In this document: piece after piece, positions 54,916-64,000 of the stretch
Layout: every line of letters starts with the position of its first letter
Numbering within the stretch: the first letter of the stretch is position 1
From: Clostridia bacterium
Lineage (GTDB): Bacteria; Bacillota; Clostridia; Christensenellales; QALW01
Direction of reading: 5' to 3'
DNA length: 64,000 nt
NCBI GenBank assembly: GCA_900769815.1
Contig: CAAGID010000011.1
Coordinates: 1-64,000, forward strand
Program-made: the position numbers and the translations under genes
The notes under the pieces: generated by a model
Told to the model about the DNA's origin: nothing
Database searches by the model: none
The model's input: the letters and a program-made list of their open reading frames with translations, nothing else

Positions 54916-56687
54916 TATAATTTTCTTCCTCCTGTTTCAATAAATTTCTTAAACTTTTTATACCAACCGGTTACAAGAATTGCAACTGTTGCAATAATAA
55001 TTCCCCACATAATAAAAGGCATTGCTTTTTCAAGGATAAGGTCTCTGTATTTATAGAAAGCCTTTCCGTAATCTTCCTGTGAATAACCCTTCATAAAATA
55101 GTCAGCAGCTTTAAGGAAGTTTTCTCTCTGTTCAGTTGTATCATTGTTCAATACTTCTGTTTCTGCTGCCCAAAGGTAATATATTCTACCAATACCCTTA
55201 TAGGCAAGTGCTGAGTTTGAAGACATACCAAGGATCTTATTCCAAGCCTTTTCAGCATCTTCATAGCGTCTTTCCTCGTGGCTGTTAACTGCTTCTCGAA
55301 GAATAAGTCCATATTCAGTAGGTTTATAGGTCGTTATCTGTGCACCCATTGAGTCAAGAACTACGATAGTCTCATCATCAGTAAGAAGCTCTATTGCAAC
55401 GGGATCAAGGTTTGTACCTTCAGTAAAACCTACCTGTTCCTGACGACCCGAAGAATTATTCTCTCCTACTGAAGTTTCCTTTTGTCCTAACGCACCAAAA
55501 ACATATAATAATTCACCGGTGTTAGTGTAGGTAAAGATACGTCCTTTCTGTGAGTCAAGAATACTCGTGAGACCGTTTTCAGAAACTGTAACATCACAAA
55601 TGTATGAATATGAAGATCTATTTACACCGTCACCCAAATCGCCTGAAGGAGGTGTGATGCCTGTTCTTTTAAGAACGTCAGCACCTGCCGCATTAAGCTT
55701 TCTCAGAGCCGCACCGACTTCAGATGTTGCACCAGCAGTAAAATGTCCTACAAGGTCTTCAAGTTTAAGTTGTGAGACAGTACCATAAATAAAGCCTTGT
55801 TCATCAATTGTTATATTACTGTACTCAGTAGAAATATTCTGCTGCAGTTTATCTTTTGCTTCTGACGAGAACAAACGATTAAGAAGTGATGAAAGCGTCT
55901 GCTTTGTTTTTGTAGCACCAAAGAACTTTGTAAATTCGCCGTTATTGTTAAGTTCAACTATACCCTGATAGCAGTCTCTTGAAACGACAAACATACGCAT
56001 TGCATTATCAACAACAACCTTTAAAGGTTTATATTGAATGTTCGTTTTTGATGAAGAAGATGTTCCCTGCGAATTATTGTCAAGTTCAATTTCATCCTCG
56101 GCAATACCACTATCATCGCCTTCTTGTACATTTGTTGAAGGTGTTACCTCTTCAACAACTTCTTCGCCATCCTGCGTGAAATACTTTGAAAGATCAGGGT
56201 CATCATAAGTACGCTCAAAAACAAATGAGTCTGTTGTTTCATCATATTTGAAACTTACGATGCGTTTATTTTCCGTATCACAAACAAAGAGCAAATCAGT
56301 TGCTTCATGAACGAACAAACCGTTAGGTGAGTTAAAGGTCTCAACCTTTCCATCCTTTTCAAAGGAAGAAATAATTTGTTTTACGGTACGCATATCTGTA
56401 TCAAGCACAACAACACGGTTGTTTCCTGTATCTGATACAAGGATATAACCTTTACCGTCAAACTGTGTAAGATCCTGAGGCTCTTTAAACGCTTTGCCTT
56501 CAAGATTTTCAAGACCGATTACAATACTATTTATAATCTGGTCGGGTGTATATGCCTGGGGGTCAGGATATACACCGCTTTGTGTAATTGTATAGTTCTG
56601 ATACGGAGCTGCAAAAGCCGTAACCGTAAACATCAATGAAAGAATAACGGCAAGTACCAGAGATGCTGATTTTCTAAATTTCATCAT
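54915..56687 (-). CDS. Secreted NHL/beta-propeller protein with TPR-like part and C-terminal membrane helix
   Basis: 590 residues. Signal peptide (cleavage near VTAFAA), then NHL-type propeller blades: ILVSDTGNNRVVVLD, FNSPNGLFVHE and LFVCDTENKRIV. An acidic insert lies near 165-210. A TPR-like helical part (AEKAWNKILGMSSNSALAYKGIGRIYY) precedes a C-terminal membrane helix and a short basic tail. Propellers of this sort bind proteins or sugars. Its place between permease pair 1 and DUF5696 suggests a sensory or scaffold role. Confidence 0.85.
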   Translation of the reverse strand: MMKFRKSASLVLAVILSLMFTVTAFAAPYQNYTITQSGVYPDPQAYTPDQIINSIVIGLENLEGKAFKEPQDLTQFDGKGYILVSDTGNNRVVVLDTDMRTVKQIISSFEKDGKVETFNSPNGLFVHEATDLLFVCDTENKRIVSFKYDETTDSFVFERTYDDPDLSKYFTQDGEEVVEEVTPSTNVQEGDDSGIAEDEIELDNNSQGTSSSSKTNIQYKPLKVVVDNAMRMFVVSRDCYQGIVELNNNGEFTKFFGATKTKQTLSSLLNRLFSSEAKDKLQQNISTEYSNITIDEQGFIYGTVSQLKLEDLVGHFTAGATSEVGAALRKLNAAGADVLKRTGITPPSGDLGDGVNRSSYSYICDVTVSENGLTSILDSQKGRIFTYTNTGELLYVFGALGQKETSVGENNSSGRQEQVGFTEGTNLDPVAIELLTDDETIVVLDSMGAQITTYKPTEYGLILREAVNSHEERRYEDAEKAWNKILGMSSNSALAYKGIGRIYYLWAAETEVLNNDTTEQRENFLKAADYFMKGYSQEDYGKAFYKYRDLILEKAMPFIMWGIIIATVAILVTGWYKKFKKFIETGGRKL

Positions 56688-56701
56688 TTTGGGTTACCTC
56701 C

Positions 56702-57547
56702 TTAATCTTTCATACCTGACGTTGCCATTGTCTCGATGATGTTACTCTGCGAAATAATGAACGCTGTGATGGGAACCGCCATCATAATAACTGTAACTGC
56801 GTTGGCAACACCTTGACGTGCAATACCTGTTGAAACAATTTGTTGAAGTGCATAAGGAAGAGTTTTTAAAGATTCACTCTGAATAAACACTGATGCACCT
56901 AAGTTCCAAAGCCCCTGAACTGAGAATATCATAAGTGTAAGCCAAGCTGACTTAACCTGAGGCATAACGATTGACCAGAATATCTTAAAACTTCCTGCGC
57001 CGTCAATACGGGCTGCTTCAACAAGTGACCTGGGAATCTGCGACATAAACTGTTGCATAAGATACATGCCCATAGGAGAAGCAAATGTGGGAATGATAAT
57101 TGCCCAATATGTATCGATCATACCAAGTCCTGCCTTGATGATAAAAAGAGGAAGCCAAAGAACTGTTCCGTTAAACATAAGTGCCAATCTAATGATATTT
57201 GAGATAGACTTACTTCCAGGGAAAGTGTACATAGCAAGAGGATATGCACATAAAGAACACAAAACAATCTGACCAAAGGTACCAACTGTGGTAATAAACA
57301 CGGTATTAAATAAATATCTTGAGAAGGGTACCCAGGAATTTCCCATTAAAACAAACAAATCGGTATAGTTTGTTGTTATCCATCTTTTAGGTAATAACGT
57401 AGGCGGGAATTTAAATAATTCGTCCATAGGCTTAAAGGAGTTACCTACTGCATAAACCATAGGAAGAACCATGAAGCAAGCAACTATGCAAAGGAATAAA
57501 ATTCCTAAAATGTTACCTGCATTTGAACGGTTAACTTTCTTTGCCAT
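56702..57547 (-). CDS. Carbohydrate ABC permease, MalG-type (pair 1)
   Basis: 281 residues with six membrane helices and a canonical EAA loop, VEAARIDGAGSFKIFW. It lies 3 bases behind the MalF-type permease. It is the usual size for the family and distinct from the MalG-type protein at 49457. Confidence 0.93.
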   Translation of the reverse strand: MAKKVNRSNAGNILGILFLCIVACFMVLPMVYAVGNSFKPMDELFKFPPTLLPKRWITTNYTDLFVLMGNSWVPFSRYLFNTVFITTVGTFGQIVLCSLCAYPLAMYTFPGSKSISNIIRLALMFNGTVLWLPLFIIKAGLGMIDTYWAIIIPTFASPMGMYLMQQFMSQIPRSLVEAARIDGAGSFKIFWSIVMPQVKSAWLTLMIFSVQGLWNLGASVFIQSESLKTLPYALQQIVSTGIARQGVANAVTVIMMAVPITAFIISQSNIIETMATSGMKD

Positions 57548-57550
57548 AAA

Positions 57551-58492
57551 TTACTCACCCACCTTTGAAAGCATTTTTGCAATTAACTTATTAGCAACAA
57601 TTTGTAACAAGAACAAAAGAACTGCTATTGCACAAGCATAACCAAGTTCCATTCTCTGGTTTGCATAGTCCTCAAGGTGATGCATAAGTGTATGAGCAAC
57701 ATAGTCCTGTGAAGGATAACCTACAAGCGCAGTAATTGCAGCGCCAACTGAGAATGCGCCAGAAATACTCATAACAGCACCGAATAAAAGCTGAGGCTTC
57801 ATATAAGGTAAGGTAATATACCAAAGTTCCTGCCATCTGTTCTTAACACCGTCAATAGCACCTGCTTCATATAACGTGCGGTCAACGTTCTGAAGACCTG
57901 CAACGAAGGTAAGGAAACTAGTACCCAATGACGACCATAGAATAACTATCAAGCAACACGGCACAATATAGTCAACATTTTCAAGCCATTTAATGTTAGA
58001 CATCGTAATACCTGTATTCATAAGGAAACCATTAAGAAGACCATATTGGTCAGATGAGAAGATAATCTTCCAAACAGGATAAACGCTGGCAAGTGAAGGT
58101 GCGTAATAGAAAAGAGTCATAACTGCTCTTGTTCTTCTGCCGAGCTCATTGATAAGCCAAGCAAAGAACAATGACATTATGTAACCGCCGGGGCCGATAA
58201 TAACTGCAAAGAATAAGGTATTCTTAAATGCGGTCATAAACAAATCATCGGCAGTAAAAAGACGGATATAGTTATTGAAACCAGTCCACTGGGGAGGCTC
58301 AAGTACGTTAAAGTACGTAAATGAGAAATACATTGCAACTATAACGGGAAGAATTGTAAAGGTTGCAAATATTATAAGATAAGGAAGCATGAATAAATAT
58401 AAACTGCCATTTTTACGCATTTCTTTAAACTGATATTTGAGCCAATCCTTAAAGAATGCTTTGTTTTTGGCTTTAGTCTCACTTTTAGCCAT
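57551..58492 (-). CDS. Carbohydrate ABC permease, MalF-type (pair 1)
   Basis: 313 residues, six membrane helices, EAA loop YEAGAIDGVKNRWQELW. Its ATG overlaps the binding-protein stop (TAATG), so translation is coupled. Confidence 0.93.
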   Translation of the reverse strand: MAKSETKAKNKAFFKDWLKYQFKEMRKNGSLYLFMLPYLIIFATFTILPVIVAMYFSFTYFNVLEPPQWTGFNNYIRLFTADDLFMTAFKNTLFFAVIIGPGGYIMSLFFAWLINELGRRTRAVMTLFYYAPSLASVYPVWKIIFSSDQYGLLNGFLMNTGITMSNIKWLENVDYIVPCCLIVILWSSLGTSFLTFVAGLQNVDRTLYEAGAIDGVKNRWQELWYITLPYMKPQLLFGAVMSISGAFSVGAAITALVGYPSQDYVAHTLMHHLEDYANQRMELGYACAIAVLLFLLQIVANKLIAKMLSKVGE

Positions 58493-61400
58493 TATTCTAC
58501 CGCCTTTCCTGTCATTTGCTCGATCTTCTTCTTGAATTCTTCACGTTTACGATCGATTTCTCTGTCAATTTTGCTTACATATTCAATAAACGTTGTATTG
58601 GGGTCTGTACCGGGATTATTAATAACTTCTTTCCAAGCAAACTCAATGTTACGTGCAGTATAATAACCGCCGGGAACCTGAGGAATAGCTTTGCAATGCT
58701 TCCACTGCTCCTGAATCATTACCATTGACTGCTTATCCCAAGGAAGCTTTGCCATTGCCTTAAGGTTTGCGGTCTGATAACGAGCTGCAGGACCAAGCAA
58801 GCTTTCGATTTCAGTACCGAAACGATACTGTGCATCTTCGCCAGTCCACCACTTTATAAACTCCCAAGCACGCTTAATTCTGTTTCTTCCCTCTTCTGTT
58901 GAAGAATCTATAGAAAGCATTACACAAGCTGAAGTTGTGCTTGCACATGAGTGATCAACAACAACTTTACCGTTTTCATCATAAATAACATTGCCATCAG
59001 CATCCTTCTGAACTGTACCGGGAACAAGGGAGAACTCCCAAAGGCCCTGAATTTCAGGAGCAAATACTGCAAGCTGTGAATACTGACTGTAACTTGCAAT
59101 ACCTATCGGAACTTCACCTGTACGGAAACGGTTAGCAAAATCATATGTATTGGGTAAGTTATATAATGTATAGAATTCTGTCCATTCCTTAAATGCATCA
59201 AGAGCTGCATCCGAATTAAGGTCTGTTGAATCTCTGTCCTCAGTATAATACTGACCGCCCTTCTGATAAAGAAGTGTAGCAAAAGTGTTATTACCTGAAC
59301 CAACTGCACCTACAACAGGAACAGGCATCGCAAAGGTCATCTGCTGATTCTGAAGGTGCCCAATTATATTATATACTTCATCCCAAGTCTGAGGAGCTTC
59401 AAGTCCAAGTTCTTCAAGAATATCTGTACGGTAGAAGGTCATAAAGAAATCCTGTGTCTCAGGAACACCATAGATACCATTACCAAAGGTAAAGGGATCA
59501 ACAGCACTGTGAGCAAAACGTTCAGAATTGAGAAGAAATTCCTCGTAATCAGGGAAAAGTTCTTTATCTGCAAGATTCATAACTGCACCGCGGAACGCAT
59601 AGTTAATAGCATCAACTGCACCGCGTGACAAGCATATTTCTGGTCCGATTCCTGACAAAACAGACGGCAATAGTGAGCCGCTGGCAACAAGACGGGTACT
59701 TACTACAATTCCTGTTTCTTTAGTAAACATATCATCAATAAGCTGTTTAAGAATTGTCGCATTATCTCGTGAGCCTGTAAGACCCGCGCCTGTTTCAAGC
59801 CATACCACAACGGGTTCCTGACCATCTTCGGCAACCGTACCGCCGATGTTATCGTAGTCTTCTGTAAATGAAGCTATAAATGCACGGATTTCATGAAGCA
59901 TCTTTGCAAAGAAGCTTGCATCAGGGTTAGGCATACCGTTACCGTTAACTGTATCTTCCGTGGTAACTACGAAGTAGTCAAGTTCCAAAGGATTCTGGCT
60001 CATATCGTTAATCCATGTACCCATAGAAGCGATAGAGTCTTTAAGGTTTGAGAACAATGAAGGTACAACGTTATGGTCAATCTGAAGAATCTTTATAAAA
60101 TTCTCTCTTTCTTTTTCGGTCAATTCATTTGCAGCGAACTTCTTCTCGATAAAAGCTACCATTGTCTCGATATTCTCAAGTTCGTCATCAGTAACATCAC
60201 CAAAACGAAGTTTAATAGCATTTTCAAACTCGGCAACAGAATCTTTTTTAATCATTCTTTGAAGAAGAAGCAATGTGCTGTCAAGACTTGTAAGCTGTGC
60301 GCTGATTTCTTTACCATACTCTTCCATCATTTTGTTTTTTAGATTCAAAAGATTGTAATATTCTTTTTCAAGAAGATCAAGTGCGTCAGGAACCATAGCA
60401 TCAAGCATATAGCTCTTGTTTACGTCAGGCGAGGCGCTTGTAATCATAAGAATTCTTCTGTAAGCGTAATTAAGCTGAGTGAGGCTGTTTTCCGCATCTG
60501 CAAGGAAATCACCCATCTTGCCTAAAGTTGATTCAAGACGAATTGTATTTTTTCCTTCGTTAAGATAGAAAAGAATTGTTTCGCCGTCTTCAGTTTTAGG
60601 CGTATACATCTTAAAGCTGTTTCCATATTCAAAAACAAGATTATTAACTTCAGCACAAGGAACAACACCGTTAACGGTAAGCTTACGTGTTGTACTTAAA
60701 CCGCTTAAAGTATTCTGACGTGCCTTAAAGCTGATAGCATAAAGACCAGCTTTCTCAACGGTAAAAGACCACTCAATCCAATCATTAGGAGCCTGCCATT
60801 TATCAGCACCGATTGTGTTATAACGAATCTTTGCATGATGATAAGGAACCGTTGAAGGAGATGACCTATCAGTAATAGCGTACAATGTAGGTGATGATTT
60901 AAGAGTATTAAATGTAGGATCCTTAGTTGCATCATATGCAGTTTGATCCATAGGACTTATATAATTATTGTATGCATTAACATCGGCAAAGAAAGCCTGC
61001 TTATCTAAGAAAGCCTCAGGTGCATGTAAACCTTCAGCCTGAATGATAATCTCACATTCGCCTGTAACCTTCTCATAACCATTTGCCTCATATTCCTTTT
61101 TTAACTCAGAATAAGGCATCGCTGATTTGATCTGATGAAGCATGGCATACTCAACAATCATACCTTCTTTTATTGCTTCGAAAGCAAGAACATGTTTACC
61201 TGCTTCAAGGTAGAATTTGAAAGGTTCACTTTCATATCCCATATAATCACGAGCCGAAACAGTCTGCCACTGACCTGTTCCACTCTGATACGGACGCTTT
61301 TCATTGCCGGTCTGAGGATCAATTATAAGAAGACCAGAATCCTTCCATACACGCTCAAGGTTTATCTGACGTGCTTCATAAAAGGGAACTTTGTAATCAA

Positions 61401-61953
61401 TATAAACTCTACGTTGTACTGCCGAACTGTTACAATTAACAGTAATCTGTTCACCGTCTTTTTCATAAGTTAAATTTTCATAAGCATAGTATGAGAAGGT
61501 AAGATTATACCAACCGGATGTTTCAACGTCAACTACCCAGCCGCAGATTCCTTCATCATAAAATAAAGCACCATCTCTCGCATCAGATAAATGTTCTGAT
61601 GATACGTTTACCATAGGAAGGCTTCCTATGATTTCGCCTGTTTTAGGATCAAACTGAACGGCATCTTTACCCTCCAATTTAATTTCAACGTCAGGCATAG
61701 CAGTATCAATTACGGAAGATTGATACGTTTTATAGTCAAACGTATTGCTGATTGCCTCATCAAAAGCAGTTGCCTCAGGCAATCCCTTCTTTTCACCGCT
61801 CTCATCTTGTGTTGTGCTTTCTTCTGTTACATCTGTAGCAACTTCCTGATTAAGAGTATCTTCGGGAGCAGCATAAGCTACGCATGAAAATACCGAAATT
61901 GCCATTGATGCCACAAGAACAAAAATAAGCACCTTGTTTCGCAAAGACTTCAT
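58492..61953 (-). CDS. Giant extracellular solute-binding protein with N-terminal carbohydrate-binding-like modules
   Basis: 1153 residues, against about 400-450 for a normal family 1 sugar-binding protein. A signal peptide ends near VAYAAP, with no clear lipobox. Two jelly-roll-like modules follow: about 85-285 (VVDVETSGWYNLTFSYYAY ... AGKHVLAFEA) and about 298-480 (IIIQAEGL ... FTVEKAGLYAISFKARQ ... EGKNTIRLES). A helical segment covers about 500-690, and the solute-binding domain begins near 695 (VVVWLETGAGLTG), ending with WEFIKWWTGEDAQYRFG. First gene of the operon, AGGAGG before the ATG. Confidence 0.9.
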   Translation of the reverse strand: MKSLRNKVLIFVLVASMAISVFSCVAYAAPEDTLNQEVATDVTEESTTQDESGEKKGLPEATAFDEAISNTFDYKTYQSSVIDTAMPDVEIKLEGKDAVQFDPKTGEIIGSLPMVNVSSEHLSDARDGALFYDEGICGWVVDVETSGWYNLTFSYYAYENLTYEKDGEQITVNCNSSAVQRRVYIDYKVPFYEARQINLERVWKDSGLLIIDPQTGNEKRPYQSGTGQWQTVSARDYMGYESEPFKFYLEAGKHVLAFEAIKEGMIVEYAMLHQIKSAMPYSELKKEYEANGYEKVTGECEIIIQAEGLHAPEAFLDKQAFFADVNAYNNYISPMDQTAYDATKDPTFNTLKSSPTLYAITDRSSPSTVPYHHAKIRYNTIGADKWQAPNDWIEWSFTVEKAGLYAISFKARQNTLSGLSTTRKLTVNGVVPCAEVNNLVFEYGNSFKMYTPKTEDGETILFYLNEGKNTIRLESTLGKMGDFLADAENSLTQLNYAYRRILMITSASPDVNKSYMLDAMVPDALDLLEKEYYNLLNLKNKMMEEYGKEISAQLTSLDSTLLLLQRMIKKDSVAEFENAIKLRFGDVTDDELENIETMVAFIEKKFAANELTEKERENFIKILQIDHNVVPSLFSNLKDSIASMGTWINDMSQNPLELDYFVVTTEDTVNGNGMPNPDASFFAKMLHEIRAFIASFTEDYDNIGGTVAEDGQEPVVVWLETGAGLTGSRDNATILKQLIDDMFTKETGIVVSTRLVASGSLLPSVLSGIGPEICLSRGAVDAINYAFRGAVMNLADKELFPDYEEFLLNSERFAHSAVDPFTFGNGIYGVPETQDFFMTFYRTDILEELGLEAPQTWDEVYNIIGHLQNQQMTFAMPVPVVGAVGSGNNTFATLLYQKGGQYYTEDRDSTDLNSDAALDAFKEWTEFYTLYNLPNTYDFANRFRTGEVPIGIASYSQYSQLAVFAPEIQGLWEFSLVPGTVQKDADGNVIYDENGKVVVDHSCASTTSACVMLSIDSSTEEGRNRIKRAWEFIKWWTGEDAQYRFGTEIESLLGPAARYQTANLKAMAKLPWDKQSMVMIQEQWKHCKAIPQVPGGYYTARNIEFAWKEVINNPGTDPNTTFIEYVSKIDREIDRKREEFKKKIEQMTGKAVE

Positions 61954-62055
61954 GTTATTCCTCCTGAATGCTAAATTAAATCTGTAAAACTTGGAAACAG
62001 CCCCTTATATAATAATGAGTATGTTTTTTACAGACTGATACATATTATCTACCCT

Positions 62056-62084
62056 ATCATACCACTATCTTGCGTGAAAGTCAA
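62056..62084 (-). promoter_or_regulatory. Promoter of the eight-gene sugar operon
   Basis: Minus-strand TTGACT (62084-62079), 17-base spacer, TATGAT (62061-62056), leaving a leader of about 95 bases. The rest of 61954-62351 is very AT-rich; I see no other gene or clear operator in it. Confidence 0.75.
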
Positions 62085-62269
62085 TATGCAACAAAAAAAT
62101 TTTTTTCTTTTTTTTGAGTTAATTCGAACTCAAAAACGCCCTATTTATGGGGAATTTTATATTTATTTAGCGCTTGTTTATAATTTTTTTACATTTTCCC
62201 GTCATCTTTTTCACTTATTTTTTTCGAAAAATATTTGATAAAAAATTTTTTGATTTTTGCAATTTACTA

Positions 62270-62322
62270 TTGACTTCTATTCAGCTTTAATGTATATTTA
62301 TATCGAGCAAAGAAACTTTGCT
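62270..62322 (+). promoter_or_regulatory. Promoter and leader hairpin of the ABC exporter gene
   Basis: TTGACT (62270-62275), 17-base spacer, TATATT (62293-62298). A hairpin AGCAAAG/CTTTGCT (62306-62322) lies near the 5' end of the transcript. Confidence 0.68.
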
Positions 62323-62351
62323 TGAAAAAACCCCTTATGTGAGGTGTTTTT

Positions 62352-64000
62352 ATGAAGACACTTAAGCGACTTTTTTCATACTATGTTCCTTACCTGGGTA
62401 TCATGATTCTTTATCTGTTTATGGGCGCTTTGATGGTTTCCCTGGCAATGCTATTGCCTCAGATCACAAAGCACATAACAGGTTCAGTTATTCTTGATGC
62501 CCCTTTTTCGTTTTTTGGTTGGTCGCCCTCAAAGGAACAGCTTTTTCTTGCACTTGCTTCATTGTGGATGTTTATCGTTATAATAAGACAAGGTATTGCA
62601 TATCTGCGTTCTTATCTTATGACCAGAGCTTCCATAAAAGCCGTTTGCAAAATGCGTGAAGATATTTTTGACAGGCTCTTATGGCAGTCGGTTTCCTTTA
62701 TTCAAAAGGAAAATACGGGAAATATTCTGACCATTCTCAGTGGCGACGTTGAAATGATAAAGCTCTTTTTCACAAGTACTTTGCCAGCAATAATTGAAGC
62801 TGTTTTTGGTTTTATTTTTGCAAGTGTAATGATTTGGCAAATGAGTCCTTTAATGGTTATTACCGCCTACGTATTTACTGTTCCTTTGTTTATCATATCA
62901 AAGCGAATGAGCAAGATATTCTCAAAGTGGTATCATTTCGTACGTGAAACAAGTGCCGATTTAAGTATGGTAACTCAAGAAAATATCAATGGTATAAGAA
63001 TTGTTAAAGCCTACGCACAAGAAGAACAAGAAAAGAAAAAATTTGCAGAGAAAAACGCGAATTACAGATATCACGCAATAAATTATATGGTATATTGGTG
63101 TCGCGAATATCTGCCATTTGGTATTGTGAGCCATCTTCCCAATATTACTCTCACTCTTATCGCCGCTTTATTGGTTGTTAACAGTAATAACGGTGCTGTA
63201 GGCAGTTTTACTATGACTCTTCCTGAATTTATAGCTGTAACAGGTTATATCAGTTATATTCTTGTCCCCTTTACACAGGCAAACAACTGGATAAACAACG
63301 CTCAACAAGCTGTAACAAGTGCTGAAAAAGTTTTTAAAGTGCTTAATATTGGTTCAGATATAGCTTCAAAACCCAATGCAATAAAACCTGATATAACTAA
63401 AGTAGACCTTAAATTAACCAACGTATCATTTTCACTTGAAGGCAAGAAAATTCTCAATAACATAAACATTGATTTGCCACAGGGAAAGACTCTGGGTATA
63501 ATAGGTACCACCGGCAGCGGTAAGACAATTCTTACAAATATTATGGCACGCTTTTTTGACGTTTCATCAGGTAAAGTTACTATAAACGGCGTAAACGTTA
63601 AAGATATGGATTTAACCACCCTTCGCTCGTGTTTTTCTCCTGTTTTACAAGACGTCTTCTTATTCTCCGATACCATTGCAAAAAATATTGCTTTCGGTCG
63701 TCCCAACGCAACATATGAAGATGTGATGAAGTGTGCAGAAGTTGCTCAAGCACACGATTTTATAAGTAAAATGCCTGATGAATACAATACCATTGTCGGC
63801 GAACGCGGAATGGGTCTTTCCGGTGGACAAAAGCAAAGAATTTCCATTGCTCGTGCACTTTTATACAACTCCCCTATTCTTGTTTTTGACGATGCAACAA
63901 GTGCTCTTGATATGGAGACGGAACAGCTTCTTTATAAACGTCTTAAAGAAGAATATTCAAAGCAGAGCCGTATAATTATTGCCCACAGAATTTCATCAGT
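62352..64000 (+). CDS. ABC exporter half-transporter (cut by the window end)
   Basis: 549 residues visible, open at the right edge. ATG at 62352 with GAGGTG 8 bases upstream. Six membrane helices (about 15-320) are followed by an ATPase domain: Walker A GTTGSGKTI, signature LSGGQKQR, Walker B ILVFDDATSALD and the H-loop region IIAHRISS at the very end. The family is the multidrug/lipid exporter type that often works as a heterodimer with a second gene downstream, beyond this window. It diverges from the sugar operon and is an exporter, so it is not the missing importer ATPase. Confidence 0.9.
   Translation, partial: MKTLKRLFSYYVPYLGIMILYLFMGALMVSLAMLLPQITKHITGSVILDAPFSFFGWSPSKEQLFLALASLWMFIVIIRQGIAYLRSYLMTRASIKAVCKMREDIFDRLLWQSVSFIQKENTGNILTILSGDVEMIKLFFTSTLPAIIEAVFGFIFASVMIWQMSPLMVITAYVFTVPLFIISKRMSKIFSKWYHFVRETSADLSMVTQENINGIRIVKAYAQEEQEKKKFAEKNANYRYHAINYMVYWCREYLPFGIVSHLPNITLTLIAALLVVNSNNGAVGSFTMTLPEFIAVTGYISYILVPFTQANNWINNAQQAVTSAEKVFKVLNIGSDIASKPNAIKPDITKVDLKLTNVSFSLEGKKILNNINIDLPQGKTLGIIGTTGSGKTILTNIMARFFDVSSGKVTINGVNVKDMDLTTLRSCFSPVLQDVFLFSDTIAKNIAFGRPNATYEDVMKCAEVAQAHDFISKMPDEYNTIVGERGMGLSGGQKQRISIARALLYNSPILVFDDATSALDMETEQLLYKRLKEEYSKQSRIIIAHRISS

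Noticed and set aside
61954..62351. Hidden gene in the 398-base divergent gap
   Set aside because: The stretch is AT-rich with stops in all frames, and is explained by two promoters and leaders.
62352..64000. ABC gene as the missing ATPase of the sugar operon
   Set aside because: It is fused to six membrane helices of the exporter type and is transcribed from its own promoter on the other strand.

Overview
The window reads as chromosome of a low-GC, anaerobic, probably gut-associated Clostridia (Firmicutes). The evidence is AT-rich intergenic DNA, consensus TTGACA/TATAAT promoters with strong AGGAGG ribosome sites, T-box and riboswitch control, spoVG and a Gin-like sporulation gene, and Firmicutes gene orders (spoVG-glmU-pth-mfd; infC-rpmI-rplT). 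I cannot name genus or species; this placement is inference from gene content. The standard genetic code fits all genes. No CRISPR array, rRNA operon or intact transposase was seen.

Layout. Positions 1-270 hold the end of an unrecognised gene and short direct repeats at the 3' end of guaA, a known integration site, so a mobile element probably lies to the left. guaA here encodes only the ATP-pyrophosphatase half of GMP synthase. feoA-feoB-Cys-rich protein (1.46-3.96 kb) follows a strong promoter and two DtxR-type operators; a DtxR-family repressor lies at 26.7 kb. 4.0-8.6 kb (minus) is icd-SEC-C protein-lepA-hemW. 8.76-9.45 kb has tRNA-Ala, a long foldback repeat and a broken four-helix-bundle (rRNA intervening-sequence type) gene. 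10.3-16.9 kb (minus) is an arginine operon, argG-argH-(ABC transporter)-argF, in which the transporter permease carries extracytoplasmic Ig-like domains. 17.1-24.3 kb (minus) is spoVG-glmU-pth-mfd-PpiC foldase. 24.4-30 kb holds an EF-G-like GTPase, the DtxR regulator, a binding-protein-less ABC transporter, tRNA-Thr, an AEC transporter and tRNA-Arg. 30-34 kb (minus) has a hydrolase, yebC, a SpoU methyltransferase and infC-rpmI-rplT with a leader attenuator. 34-41 kb (minus) has an ABC exporter, UPF0340, HAD hydrolase, PTS IIC-like protein and a MecA-type PBP.

41-42.2 kb (minus) is a cobalamin-riboswitch-controlled lipoprotein (DUF4430) plus ECF S component, a likely B12 uptake unit. It diverges from a T-box-controlled type-II ileS followed by two RNA-modification genes. 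47.3-49.2 kb is a compact PqqD-RmlA-HPr-kinase-like operon of unknown purpose, then a Gin-like small zinc protein.

49.4-62.0 kb (minus) is the most unusual region: one eight-gene operon with a very large solute-binding protein fused to carbohydrate-binding-like modules, two separate MalF/MalG permease pairs, a beta-propeller membrane protein, a Yip1-like membrane protein and a DUF5696 lipoprotein with a probable TIM-barrel, but no ATPase. It looks like a surface glycan sensing, processing and import machine of unknown substrate. The window ends inside an ABC exporter gene on the plus strand.
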